Shown in pieces: positions 17,109-25,745 of a stretch of 64,000 nucleotides of DNA (position 1 is the stretch's first letter; every line of letters starts with the position of its first letter). The stretch comes from Frigoribacterium sp. ACAM 257. GTDB taxonomy: Bacteria > Actinomycetota > Actinomycetes > Actinomycetales > Microbacteriaceae. The position numbers were made by a program, and so were the translations under genes. The notes below the pieces were generated by a model. That model was not told the DNA's origin. It saw nothing but the letters and a program-made list of their open reading frames with translations, and did no database searches. Location: NCBI RefSeq assembly GCF_007954365.1, contig NZ_VOLO01000003.1, positions 1-64,000 on the forward strand. The letters are read 5' to 3'.

Positions 17109-17705
17109 TCAGCCCTCGCGCGCCTCCCTCGCCCGGCCCTTGATCGCGGTGATCACGTCGGTCTTGGCGTCCGCGTAGTCGTTCATGTCGTCCCAGCGGC
17201 GGGCCAGCAGGTCGCGCTTCGTCCGCTCGTAGAGGGCGCGGTCGCCGTCGTCGCGGCGCAGGTGGTCGCGAAGGAGGAGGTACTCGGCCACCGCAGGAGC
17301 CCCGCGGTCGTACACGTGCACGTGCACGTGCACGTGCACGTCGCGCTCGGGCGTGCGCACCAGCCGGTGCCCCGGCTCACGGACGCGCAGCACGTAGCCG
17401 GCGCTGAGCAGGGGGTCGAGCCAGTCCTCCTCGGCGGTGACGTCGTCGACCGCGACGACGACGTCGACGATCGGCTTGGCGGCCAGACCGGGCACGGAGG
17501 TCGAGCCGATGTGCTCGACGTCGGCCTGCGTGCCGGTCGTCGCGAGGGCGTCGACGATGCGTCGCTCGTGCTCGCGGAAGACGTCGGGCCAGCGCGGGTC
17601 GGGCTCGTGCAAGGTCACGGCGACGGCCTCGGGACCGCCGACGAGGTCGAGCTCGGTGACGTCGGGTCGGCGTCGCGGGCGGCGGAGGGGGGTCTCGTCG
17701 GTCAC
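17109..17705 (-). CDS. GrpB-family (UPF0157) nucleotidyltransferase-fold protein
   Basis: A 198-residue member of the GrpB family, related to the nucleotidyltransferase superfamily; its function is unproven. HIGSTSVPGLAAKPIVDVVV is the family signature. The usual short His-containing strand (HLHV type) is expanded here to DVHVHVHVHVYD, encoded by four CACGTG hexamers in a row (17313-17340). GTG 17705 is preferred because the family-conserved part starts soon after it. The frame stays open upstream into unrelated sequence. Confidence 0.85.
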   Translation of the reverse strand: MTDETPLRRPRRRPDVTELDLVGGPEAVAVTLHEPDPRWPDVFREHERRIVDALATTGTQADVEHIGSTSVPGLAAKPIVDVVVAVDDVTAEEDWLDPLLSAGYVLRVREPGHRLVRTPERDVHVHVHVHVYDRGAPAVAEYLLLRDHLRRDDGDRALYERTKRDLLARRWDDMNDYADAKTDVITAIKGRAREAREG

Positions 17706-17786
17706 CCGGCCATCCTCGCAGCCGGTCGACCTGCGCCACAGCGGTCGCCCCTGCCATGATCGAGGTCCACTCGAGGGGGAGCGACC

Positions 17787-18173
17787 ATGGACGAAGGACT
17801 GCTGTACGACCTCTGCAGTCGGGCGCGACGCGTGCAGGCCGCGCGCAGCTCCGAGGCGAGCCTGCAGGGGCTGACCGATCTCGTCCGGGCCGCGGCCGAC
17901 CCGCGGGGCCGCCGCTCCGACCTCGAGATCCACCAGCTGATCGAGTCCGCGCCGCAGCCCGTCGGCATGCGGTGGAGCGTCGCCCAGCTCGAGGCGCTCG
18001 CGGCTGCCCGGAGCGACGCCCCGGCTGACCTCGACGAGGACGACGCCGAGGACTACGAGGAGGCGCAGGCCGCGCTCCTGAGGGCGGTCGGCAAGGACGA
18101 CGGCGAGCCCGCGAGCGGCCCCGTCGGCGTCGCGAGGAACGTGCTCGAGCAGCTGCTGCACCGCTGGTTCTGA
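17787..18173 (+). CDS. Hypothetical protein
   Basis: A 128-residue soluble protein starting at ATG 17787 after GAGGGGGAG. It is mostly helical, with a strongly acidic central stretch (DLDEDDAEDYEEAQ, about residues 73-86). No signal peptide or membrane segment is visible. It stands alone between the divergent GrpB gene and ppc. I do not recognise it. Confidence 0.65.
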   Translation: MDEGLLYDLCSRARRVQAARSSEASLQGLTDLVRAAADPRGRRSDLEIHQLIESAPQPVGMRWSVAQLEALAAARSDAPADLDEDDAEDYEEAQAALLRAVGKDDGEPASGPVGVARNVLEQLLHRWF

Positions 18174-18261
18174 GGCAGGCCCGGGCCGTCGGGCGAAGGC
18201 GGCTGCCTGCCGAAGCCGGAACACGGCGTCATCAGCCCCCGCTTTCGTCCATGATGGTCCC

Positions 18262-20937
18262 GTGACCGACACCGACACCGCGAAGCGACCCGACGGAGCC
18301 AGCCGAGACGACGTCCGGGGGGCGGTCGACACCGACCTGCGCGCCGACGTGAGCTTCCTGGGCAGCCTGCTCGGGCGCGTGCTCACCGAGGCCGGCGGCC
18401 CCGACCTGCTGGCCGACGTCGAGCGCCTGCGCGCCGCCGTCATCTCCGCCTACGAGGACGCCGCGGCGGGCCACGCCGGCAAGACCGACTCGGCCGAGCC
18501 GGTCGACCGTGCCGGCGAGATCGTCGCGGGGCTCGACCAGCAGCGCGCCGAGCAGGTCGCCCGGGCGTTCACGGTCTACTTCCACCTCTCGAACCTCGCC
18601 GAGGAGCACCACCGCGTCCGCGTGCTGCGCCGCCGCCGTGAACGCGCCGACTCGCTCCCCGCCGCGGTCGAGCGGCTCGTCGACGAGCTGGGGGCCGAGG
18701 AGGCGTCGGCGCGGCTGCAGACGCTGCGGTTCCAGCCCGTCTTCACCGCGCACCCCACCGAGGCCCGTCGACGTGCGGTCGCGAGCACCATCCGCCGCAT
18801 CAGCGACCTGCTCGACGAGCGCGACGCCGCGCAGAGCACCGCCGATCTGCTCGAGACCGAGCGCCGCCTGCTCGAGGAGATCGACGTGCTCTGGCGCACC
18901 TCGCCCCTGCGCACCACGCGTCCGACCCCGCTCGACGAGGTCCGCACCGCGATGAACGTCTTCGACCAGACCCTGTTCGAGGTCGTGCCGCACGTCTACC
19001 GCGTGCTCGACGACCGCCTCAACGGCGACGCGGCCGGCCGCCAGCCGGTGGCGGCCCCCGCCTTCATGCGCTTCAGCAGCTGGATCGGCGGCGACCGCGA
19101 CGGCAACCCGCACGTCACCGCCGAGGTGACCCGCGCGGCCGCCGAGATCGCGTCCGAGCACGTGCTGCTCGGACTGCACCGCGCGGCGAGCCGGATCGGC
19201 GGAACCCTGACCCTCGACGAGGCCGACACCCCGGCCGACGCGGGCGTCCGAGAGCTCGCCGAGCAGCAGCGCGCCCTCGACCCCGACACAGCCTCGCGCA
19301 TCGGCATCCGCTCGCCCAACGAGACCCACCGCCGGGTGCTGCTCTTCGTTGCCGAGCGGATCGACGCCACGCGCCGCGGCGTCGAGGGCCTCGCCTACGC
19401 CGGTCCCGACGACCTGCTGGCCGACCTCCGCACGGTCCAGGCCTCGCTGCGCGCGGCCGGCGCCCACCGTGCTGCCAACGGCGAGCTGCAGAACCTCGTC
19501 TGGCAGGTCGAGACGTTCGGCTTCCACCTCGCCGAGCTCGAGGTGCGCCAGCACTCGCAGGTGCACCGCACGGCCCTCGAGGAGGCGCGGGCCGGCGGCG
19601 AGCTCAGCGAGCAGACCGTCGAGGTGCTCGACGTGTTCCGCACCGTGGCCGAGCTGCAGCAGCGCTTCGGGCGTCGTGCCGCCTCCCGGTACATCGTGTC
19701 GTTCACCCAGTCGTCGGCCGACCTCGCGAACGTCGTCGAGCTGGCCGAGCTCGCCCTCGGGTCGGCCGAGGCGGCGCCGGTGCTCGACGTCATCCCGCTG
19801 TTCGAGACGTTCGCCGACCTGGAGGCGTCGACGCGCATCCTCGACGAGGCCCTGCGGACCGACGCGGTGCAGCGCCGTCTCGCCGCGACCGGCCGCAAGC
19901 TCGAGGTGATGCTCGGGTACTCCGACTCGTCGAAGGACGTCGGCCCCGTCAGCGCGACCTTCGCCCTCTACGACGCGCAGGCGCGCATCGCCGAGTGGGC
20001 CCGCAGCAACGACATCGAGCTGACCCTGTTCCACGGGCGCGGCGGCTCGATGGGCCGCGGCGGCGGACCGGCCCACGAGGCCGTCCGCGCGCAGCCGCCC
20101 GGGTCGGTCGAGGGCCGGTTCAAGATCACCGAGCAGGGCGAGGTGATCCTCGCGAACTACGGCAACAAGGTGATCGCCGCCCGCCACATCGAGCAGATGG
20201 CCGCCGCGACCCTGCACGCGTCGACGCCGTCCACGGCCGCCGCGAACGCCGCCTCCGCCGAGCGCTTCGCCCCGCTGGCCGCCGCGATGGACGCCGCCTC
20301 GCGCGACGCCTTCTTCGGCCTGGTCAAGGCCGACGGGTTCGCGACCTGGTTCGCCACGGTCACCCCGATGGAGGAGGTGGGCCTGCTCGCGCTCGGCTCG
20401 CGCCCCGCACGTCGCGGCCTCTCGGTCGAGTCGCTCGAGGATCTGCGGGCGATCCCGTGGGTCTTCGCGTGGACCCAGGCCCGCATCAACCTCGCCGGCT
20501 GGTACGGCCTCGGCTCGGCGCTCGCCGCGGTCGGCGACGTGCAGGTGCTGCGCGAGGCCTACGAGGCGTGGCCGCTGTTCCGCACGATGATCAAGAACGT
20601 CGAGCTGTCGCTGGCGAAGACCGACGACCACATCGCCCGTCGCTACCTCGGCCTCGCCGAGCGCGACGACCTCGCCGACCGGGTGCTCGCCGAGATGGCG
20701 CTGACCCGCGAGTGGGTGCTCGCGACGAGCGGGTCGAGCGACGTGCTCGAGGGGCGACCGGTGCTGAGCCGGTCGGTGCGCCTCCGGAGCCCCTACGTCG
20801 ACGCGCTGTCGCTGCTGCAGCTGCGCGCGCTGCGGGGCATCCGCCGCTCGGTCGAGAAGGACCCTGCGGACGCCGACCACCGCCTCCTGCTGCTCACCGT
20901 GAACGGCATCGCGGCCGGCCTCCAGAACACGGGCTGA
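18262..20937 (+). CDS. ppc: Phosphoenolpyruvate carboxylase
   Basis: Anaplerotic enzyme making oxaloacetate from PEP and bicarbonate in the cytoplasm. At 891 residues it has the normal bacterial length. All hallmarks are present: TAHPTEARRR with catalytic His164, GGDRDGNPHVT, the mobile loop FHGRGGSMGRGGGP, and YSDSSKDVGPVSA. The GTG start gives the expected N-terminus. It is flanked downstream by a strong hairpin within an intergenic repeat and stands alone. The DctA dicarboxylate locus lies 5 kb upstream, both feeding the C4 pool. Confidence 0.97.
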   Translation: MTDTDTAKRPDGASRDDVRGAVDTDLRADVSFLGSLLGRVLTEAGGPDLLADVERLRAAVISAYEDAAAGHAGKTDSAEPVDRAGEIVAGLDQQRAEQVARAFTVYFHLSNLAEEHHRVRVLRRRRERADSLPAAVERLVDELGAEEASARLQTLRFQPVFTAHPTEARRRAVASTIRRISDLLDERDAAQSTADLLETERRLLEEIDVLWRTSPLRTTRPTPLDEVRTAMNVFDQTLFEVVPHVYRVLDDRLNGDAAGRQPVAAPAFMRFSSWIGGDRDGNPHVTAEVTRAAAEIASEHVLLGLHRAASRIGGTLTLDEADTPADAGVRELAEQQRALDPDTASRIGIRSPNETHRRVLLFVAERIDATRRGVEGLAYAGPDDLLADLRTVQASLRAAGAHRAANGELQNLVWQVETFGFHLAELEVRQHSQVHRTALEEARAGGELSEQTVEVLDVFRTVAELQQRFGRRAASRYIVSFTQSSADLANVVELAELALGSAEAAPVLDVIPLFETFADLEASTRILDEALRTDAVQRRLAATGRKLEVMLGYSDSSKDVGPVSATFALYDAQARIAEWARSNDIELTLFHGRGGSMGRGGGPAHEAVRAQPPGSVEGRFKITEQGEVILANYGNKVIAARHIEQMAAATLHASTPSTAAANAASAERFAPLAAAMDAASRDAFFGLVKADGFATWFATVTPMEEVGLLALGSRPARRGLSVESLEDLRAIPWVFAWTQARINLAGWYGLGSALAAVGDVQVLREAYEAWPLFRTMIKNVELSLAKTDDHIARRYLGLAERDDLADRVLAEMALTREWVLATSGSSDVLEGRPVLSRSVRLRSPYVDALSLLQLRALRGIRRSVEKDPADADHRLLLLTVNGIAAGLQNTG

Positions 20938-20941
20938 CCCT

Positions 20942-21050
20942 CTCTCCTCATTCAGGAACATCGGTCCTGCATCTCGCGGCGGGGGGACCGATGTTCCTGA
21001 GCCGTGCACGGTGCAGGAACGGCGTCGACGGACTTCCTGCATGCTGAATG
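20942..21050. repeat. TCAGGA/GTGCACG repeat, copy B, with terminator hairpin
   Basis: Starts with the shared boundary CTCCTCATTCAGGAAC. Perfect 16-base arms at 20952-20967 and 20985-21000 form a hairpin right after ppc, a likely terminator. A second near-palindrome centred on CCGTGCACGG follows (20994-21020). The middle of the first arm (ATCGG) differs from the other copies, and the opposite arm differs with it, so pairing is preserved. Confidence 0.8.
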
Positions 21051-21132
21051 CGCCCGTTCTCGAGCCGCCGGGGCGACGACCTCCGACCTTCGGTCGATCC
21101 CCGAGGAGGCGCCCCCTCCGTACCCTCGGACC

Positions 21133-22380
21133 ATGAGCACCGAGACCAGGCCGGACGGCCGACCCCGTGGATGGGCCCGTGCCTGGGGCGAGACGTGGCG
21201 GCTCCTCGTCGCCCTCGTCTTCGGCCTGGTCGTGTCGCTCTCGGTCTGGTTCGGCGACCCGACCGGTGCCCGCGACGCCGAGCCGTTCTTCGCTCTCTTC
21301 GTGCTGCTCGACGTCGTCGTCGGGATCACCGTGCTCGTGCTGCTGCCCCTCCGGCACCGGGCGCCGCTCGTCCTCACGCTCGTCGCCGTCGTCCTCGCGG
21401 GCATCTCGCCGTTCGCGTCGTGCGCCGCGTCGCTCATGCTCGTGTCGCTCGCGACCCGTCGTCGGGCGGCCGAGATCGTCCCCGCGGCGATCGCCTTCGT
21501 CGTCTCGAGCGTGCTCGGCGAGGTGCTGTGGTTCCGTTCCGAGCCGGCCCTCCCGCTCTGGCAGACCCTCGTCGCGGTCGTCGTCGTCACGGCCTTGATC
21601 GTCGTCGTCGGCCTCTACGTCGGCGGTCGTCGTGAGCTGCTGCGCAGCCTGCGCGACCGTGCCCGCCTCGTCGAGGAGGAAGAGCAGCTCCGCCTGGCCC
21701 AGGCCCGCGACCACGAGCGCACGCGGATCGCCCGCGAGATGCACGACGTGCTGGCCCACCGGCTCTCGCTCGTGGCGCTGCACGCAGGGGCCCTCGAGTA
21801 CCGCGACGACCTCGACGCGGCCGAGACGCGGGCCACCGCCGGCGTCATCCGCGAGAACGCCCGGACGGCGCTGACCGAGCTGCGCGACGTGCTCGGGGTG
21901 CTCCGCGAGCCCGGTCCCGACGGCGGCGCGGTGGCGGCTCCGCCCCAGCCGACCCTGGCCGGGCTGGAGGAGCTTCTCGACGAGGCGCGGTCCGCGGGCA
22001 TGGCCGTCCAGCTCGAGTCGTCGCTCCCCGCTGCCCTGACCGGCGGACACGGCGACACTGCCGCGGCTGACGGCCCGGACGAGGAGGCGCCTCCCACGAC
22101 GACGAGCCGGCACGCGTTCCGCATCGTGCAGGAGTGCCTGACGAACGCCCGCCGGCACGCCCCGGGGCAGCTGGTGACGGTGACGCTCGACGGGCGTCCA
22201 GGGGGCCAGCTCGTCGTCAGGGTGGAGAACGCCCTCGGGGCTGCCGGTGGACGTGCCGTGCGCGGCGGCCACGGGCTCGACGGGCTGGCAGAGCGAGCCC
22301 GTCTCGCCGGCGGCACCCTGACCCTCGACTCGTCCTCGGGTCGCCACGTCGTGGAGGCGAGGCTGCCGTGGACCCGCTGA
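21133..22380 (+). CDS. Sensor histidine kinase, NarL/DesK type
   Basis: Membrane kinase of 415 residues with about five N-terminal helices (residues 20-160), then a dimerisation domain. The motif RIAREMHDVLAHRLSLVALH has phospho-acceptor His204. The ATPase domain is identified by FRIVQECLTNARRHA and by GGHGLDGLAERARLAGG. ATG 21133 is chosen because the earlier in-frame opening runs through the intergenic repeat. The response regulator gene overlaps its 3' end by 13 bases. The signal is not evident. Confidence 0.88.
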   Translation: MSTETRPDGRPRGWARAWGETWRLLVALVFGLVVSLSVWFGDPTGARDAEPFFALFVLLDVVVGITVLVLLPLRHRAPLVLTLVAVVLAGISPFASCAASLMLVSLATRRRAAEIVPAAIAFVVSSVLGEVLWFRSEPALPLWQTLVAVVVVTALIVVVGLYVGGRRELLRSLRDRARLVEEEEQLRLAQARDHERTRIAREMHDVLAHRLSLVALHAGALEYRDDLDAAETRATAGVIRENARTALTELRDVLGVLREPGPDGGAVAAPPQPTLAGLEELLDEARSAGMAVQLESSLPAALTGGHGDTAAADGPDEEAPPTTTSRHAFRIVQECLTNARRHAPGQLVTVTLDGRPGGQLVVRVENALGAAGGRAVRGGHGLDGLAERARLAGGTLTLDSSSGRHVVEARLPWTR

Positions 22381-23084
22381 CCCGCAGCGCCGCCCCGGTC
22401 CGCGTGGTGCTCGTCGACGACGAGAGGCTCGTCCGGACCGGCCTCCGCCTCATCCTCGGCGGCGAGCCGTCCGTCGAGGTGGTGGGCGAGGCCGGCGACG
22501 GCGTCGAGGCCGAGCGCGTCATCGCCGAGACCGAGCCGGACGTCGTGCTGATGGACATCCGCATGCCGCGCCGTGACGGTCTCGCCGCGACCGAGCTCGA
22601 GCTCGCGCGTCGACCGGACCTGGCGGTGCTCGTGCTCACGACGTTCGACGCCGACGACATGGTGCTCGGCGCGCTCCGTCTCGGCGCCCGCGGGTTCCTG
22701 CTCAAGGACACGCCGCCGGCCGAGCTGGTGGCGGCGGTCCTCGCGGCGGCGCAGGGCCGGTCGACCCTGTCGCCGAGCGTGCTCGACCGCGTGATCGGGG
22801 CCGCGACCGCGTCCGTCCCCGTGCGGCCGGTCGACGGCAGTGCCGAGGAGGCGGCGGCCGCGGCCGACGAGGCCCGGTCCCGTCTCGCCCTGCTCACCGC
22901 CCGTGAGGCCGACGTCGTGCGCGGGGTCGTGCGCGGCCGCTCGAACGCGCAGATCGGCGCCGAGCTGTACGTCAGCGTCGCGACGGTGAAGACCCACCTC
23001 GGCCACGCCTACGACAAGCTCGGCGTCGACGGCCGCGTGCAGCTCGCGCTGCTGGCCCGGGCGGCGGGGCTCCCGGAGGACTGA
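22368..23084 (+). CDS. Response regulator, NarL/LuxR type
   Basis: Receiver domain with Asp17/Asp18 and phospho-acceptor Asp63 in VLMDIRMP, and the conserved Lys in LLKDTPPAEL. A C-terminal LuxR helix-turn-helix follows (LTAREADVVRGVVRGRSNAQ, then VSVATVKTHLGHAY). Length is 238 residues from GTG 22368, which has GGAGG upstream and overlaps the kinase end by 13 bases. It is the cognate partner of the preceding kinase. Confidence 0.92.
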   Translation: MDPLTRSAAPVRVVLVDDERLVRTGLRLILGGEPSVEVVGEAGDGVEAERVIAETEPDVVLMDIRMPRRDGLAATELELARRPDLAVLVLTTFDADDMVLGALRLGARGFLLKDTPPAELVAAVLAAAQGRSTLSPSVLDRVIGAATASVPVRPVDGSAEEAAAAADEARSRLALLTAREADVVRGVVRGRSNAQIGAELYVSVATVKTHLGHAYDKLGVDGRVQLALLARAAGLPED

Positions 23085-23216
23085 CGCCGAGCCTCCCCAG
23101 GTCACGATTCGACACCGCCTCTGCTCGGTCGTCGTCACGGACCCGTGCCGCGACGGGAGAGATGCCATGATCATCGGCAGAGCAGCGTCCGCTCGCCGTC
23201 CAGGAGGTCATCCGTC

Positions 23217-24326
23217 GTGTCTGCCCGTGCCGTCGTGCCCGTCCACACCAGCGCCCGCCCGTCCCGCTCCGCCCGCCCGCGCCTCCTCGGGGCCGTCGCG
23301 GGCCTGGCCGGGCTCGTCCTGCTGTCGGGGTGCGCCTCGGCACCGTCGGACGACGGGGGCGACACGACGACCGCGGAGCACTGCGCCCGCATGGTGACCA
23401 ACTCCGGCGGTCTCGAGGACCGCTCCTTCAACCAGTCGAGCTGGGCGGGCCTGCAGGCCGCGGAGGCCGACGGAGTCGCCGCCCAGGTCCTCGTCTCGAC
23501 CTCGGAGACCGACCTGGCGCCGAACGTCACCCAGGCCGTGGAGTCCGGCTGCGGCTTCGTCCTGACCGTCGGCTACGAGCTCGCCGCCGCCACCCAGGAG
23601 CAGGCCGCGGCGAACCCCGACGTCGACTTCGCGATCGTCGACGAGACCGTCGAGGGCGACAACGTCAAGCCGATCCTGTTCGACACGGCGCAGGCGTCGT
23701 ACCTCGCCGGCTACCTCGCGGCCGGGGTCTCGAGGACCGGCGCGGTGGGCACCTTCGGCGGCGGCAACCAGCCGCCCGTGACCCTCTTCATGGACGGCTT
23801 CGCGCAGGGCGTCGAGGCCTACAACGCCGCGCACGGCGCCTCCGTGCGTCTGATCGGCTGGGACCCGGTCGCCCGCGACGGCTCGTTCACCGGCGATTTC
23901 GAGGACGTCAACAAGGGCAAGCAGGTCGCCCAGGCGCTGATCGACCAGGGCGCCGACGTGATCATGCCCGTCGCCGGCCAGGTCGGCGAGGGAGCCGCCT
24001 CCGCCGCGCTCGACGCGGGGGGAGTGAGCGTCATCTGGGTCGACAACGACGGGTACGACACGCTGCCCGAGACGTACCGCCCGATCCTGCTGACCTCGGT
24101 GCTCAAGGACACCGAGCAGGCCGTGCGCGAGATCGCCGTGTCGACGACCGACGACAGCTTCACGAACGAGCCGTACGTCGGCACCCTCGAGAACGAGGGC
24201 GTCGGCCTGGCGCCGTTCCACGACCTCGAGTCGAGCGTGCCGGCCGACCTCGCCGCCGAGGTCGACGCCCTTCGTGACCAGATCGTCGCGGGCACCGTCA
24301 CCGTCGACTCGCCCGACGCCCCGTAG
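23217..24326 (+). CDS. BMP-family solute-binding lipoprotein
   Basis: Extracytoplasmic lipoprotein (369 residues) of the BMP/Med/PnrA family, many of which bind purine nucleosides. The lipobox LLSGC ends the signal peptide. DRSFNQSSWAGLQAAE, GTFGGGNQPPVTLFMDGFAQ and PVAGQVGEGAASAALD are family segments forming the ligand cleft. GTG 23217 is chosen for the AGGAGG eight bases upstream; the frame is open 24 codons further. No permease or ATPase gene is adjacent, so it is an orphan binding protein here. Confidence 0.9.
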   Translation: MSARAVVPVHTSARPSRSARPRLLGAVAGLAGLVLLSGCASAPSDDGGDTTTAEHCARMVTNSGGLEDRSFNQSSWAGLQAAEADGVAAQVLVSTSETDLAPNVTQAVESGCGFVLTVGYELAAATQEQAAANPDVDFAIVDETVEGDNVKPILFDTAQASYLAGYLAAGVSRTGAVGTFGGGNQPPVTLFMDGFAQGVEAYNAAHGASVRLIGWDPVARDGSFTGDFEDVNKGKQVAQALIDQGADVIMPVAGQVGEGAASAALDAGGVSVIWVDNDGYDTLPETYRPILLTSVLKDTEQAVREIAVSTTDDSFTNEPYVGTLENEGVGLAPFHDLESSVPADLAAEVDALRDQIVAGTVTVDSPDAP

Positions 24327-24344
24327 GGGGCTCCCGGCCGTGGT

Positions 24345-25652
24345 CTACGGCCGGCTGGCCCGCCGACCGCGCGTGCGCCCGCCGCGCCCCGCGACCGCGG
24401 CGGCAGCCGCGACGAACCGCTCCGAGCGCTCGACGGTGCGCCCTCGGCCGGCAGCGGCATCCCACTCGTAGACGGTGACGCCGGCGATCAGCACGTGCTC
24501 GGCGCGGCTCATCACGTCGAGGGGGTCGTCCGACCAGATGACCACGTCGCCGTCGAGCCCGGGTGCCAGCGCCCCCACGCGGTCGTCGAGCCCGAGCATG
24601 CGCGCAGGGTTGATCGTCAGCGCCTCGAGCGCGACGACGGGGTCGAGCCCCTCCTTCACGGCGAACGACGCCTGGTGCACGAGGAAGTTGATCGGCACGA
24701 CCGGGTGGTCGGTCGTGATGGCCACCGTGACGCCGGCGCGCGCGAGGGCGGCGAGGTTCGAGATGGCCCGGTCGCGCAGCTCGACCTTGGTGCGCGAGGT
24801 GAGCATCGGCCCGAAGATCACCGGGACGCCCTTCTCGGCCAGCACGTCGGCCAGCTTGTGCCCCTCCGTGCCGTGGTTGACGACGAGGCGGTAGCCGAAC
24901 TCCTCGGACAGGCGGATCGCCGTGGCGATGTCGTCGTGCCGGTGCACGTGCTGGTCCCAGACGAGGCTGCCGTCGAGCACGTCGGCGAGCGTCTCGAGAC
25001 GGAGGTCGCGCCGGAACGGCTCGCCCTTCGTCGCGGCCGTCGCCCGCGACGCCGCGTAGAACCGGGCGTCCTCGAAGGCCTGCCGCAGCACGTACGCGAC
25101 CCCGAGTCGTGTGGACGGCAGGGCGTCGCGGCCGCCGTAGACCCGTTTCGGGTTCTCGCCGAGCGCGGACTTGACGCTCACCGCCTCCTTGATCACCTGC
25201 TCGTCGATCGTGCGGCTGCCCCAGGTCTTGATCGCCACGGTGCGCCCGCCGATGACGTTGCCGCTGCCGGGCTTGACGACGACGCTCGTGACGCCGCCCG
25301 AGAGCGCGTCGCGGAACCCCTCGTCGTCGATGTCGATCGCGTCGATTGCCCTGACCCCGGCGGTGTTCGGGTCGGTCATCTCGTTGGTGTCGTTGCCGAC
25401 GGGCCCGTTGGCCTCTTCGCTGATGCCGACGTGGCCGTGCGCCTCGACGAAGCCGGGCAGCACCCACCGGCCCGTGGCGTCGACGACCCGGGCGCCCGCG
25501 GGCACCTCGACGTCGGAGGCCGCGCCCACCGCCGCCACCACGCCGTCGCGGATCAGCACCGTGCCGCCGTCGATCGACTCGCCGACGACGGGCACGACGC
25601 GCCCGCCGGTGATCGCGACGACGACGGAGGGAGGCTGCTGCGAACGAGTCAT
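24345..25652 (-). CDS. Amidohydrolase-superfamily metal-dependent hydrolase
   Basis: Cytoplasmic TIM-barrel hydrolase, 435 residues, of the imidazolonepropionase-like branch. The metal motif HGH is in GFVEAHGHVGISEEANG; further ligands are probably in VVNHGTEGHK and TTDHPVVPINF. The N-terminal beta-sandwich segment VAITGGRVVPVVGESIDGG and the C-terminal DGDVVIWSDDPLDV are characteristic. ATG 25652 is preferred over a start 24 codons earlier because of a GGTGGGG ribosome site. The C-terminus is Ala/Arg-rich. The substrate is unknown. Confidence 0.88.
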   Translation of the reverse strand: MTRSQQPPSVVVAITGGRVVPVVGESIDGGTVLIRDGVVAAVGAASDVEVPAGARVVDATGRWVLPGFVEAHGHVGISEEANGPVGNDTNEMTDPNTAGVRAIDAIDIDDEGFRDALSGGVTSVVVKPGSGNVIGGRTVAIKTWGSRTIDEQVIKEAVSVKSALGENPKRVYGGRDALPSTRLGVAYVLRQAFEDARFYAASRATAATKGEPFRRDLRLETLADVLDGSLVWDQHVHRHDDIATAIRLSEEFGYRLVVNHGTEGHKLADVLAEKGVPVIFGPMLTSRTKVELRDRAISNLAALARAGVTVAITTDHPVVPINFLVHQASFAVKEGLDPVVALEALTINPARMLGLDDRVGALAPGLDGDVVIWSDDPLDVMSRAEHVLIAGVTVYEWDAAAGRGRTVERSERFVAAAAAVAGRGGRTRGRRASRP

Positions 25653-25745
25653 GGCCCCACCGTAGGCCCGCCGACCGACACCGCCACGAGGAGGCGCGGC
25701 GTCAGCCCGCCCGCCGCCCGGCACCCCGACGAAGGAGGTGCGGCG

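Noticed and set aside
18232-22347. Very long open frame on the minus strand opposite ppc and the kinase
   Set aside because: It is antisense to a canonical PEP carboxylase and has the low-complexity His/Arg/Glu-rich composition produced by high-GC complement frames.
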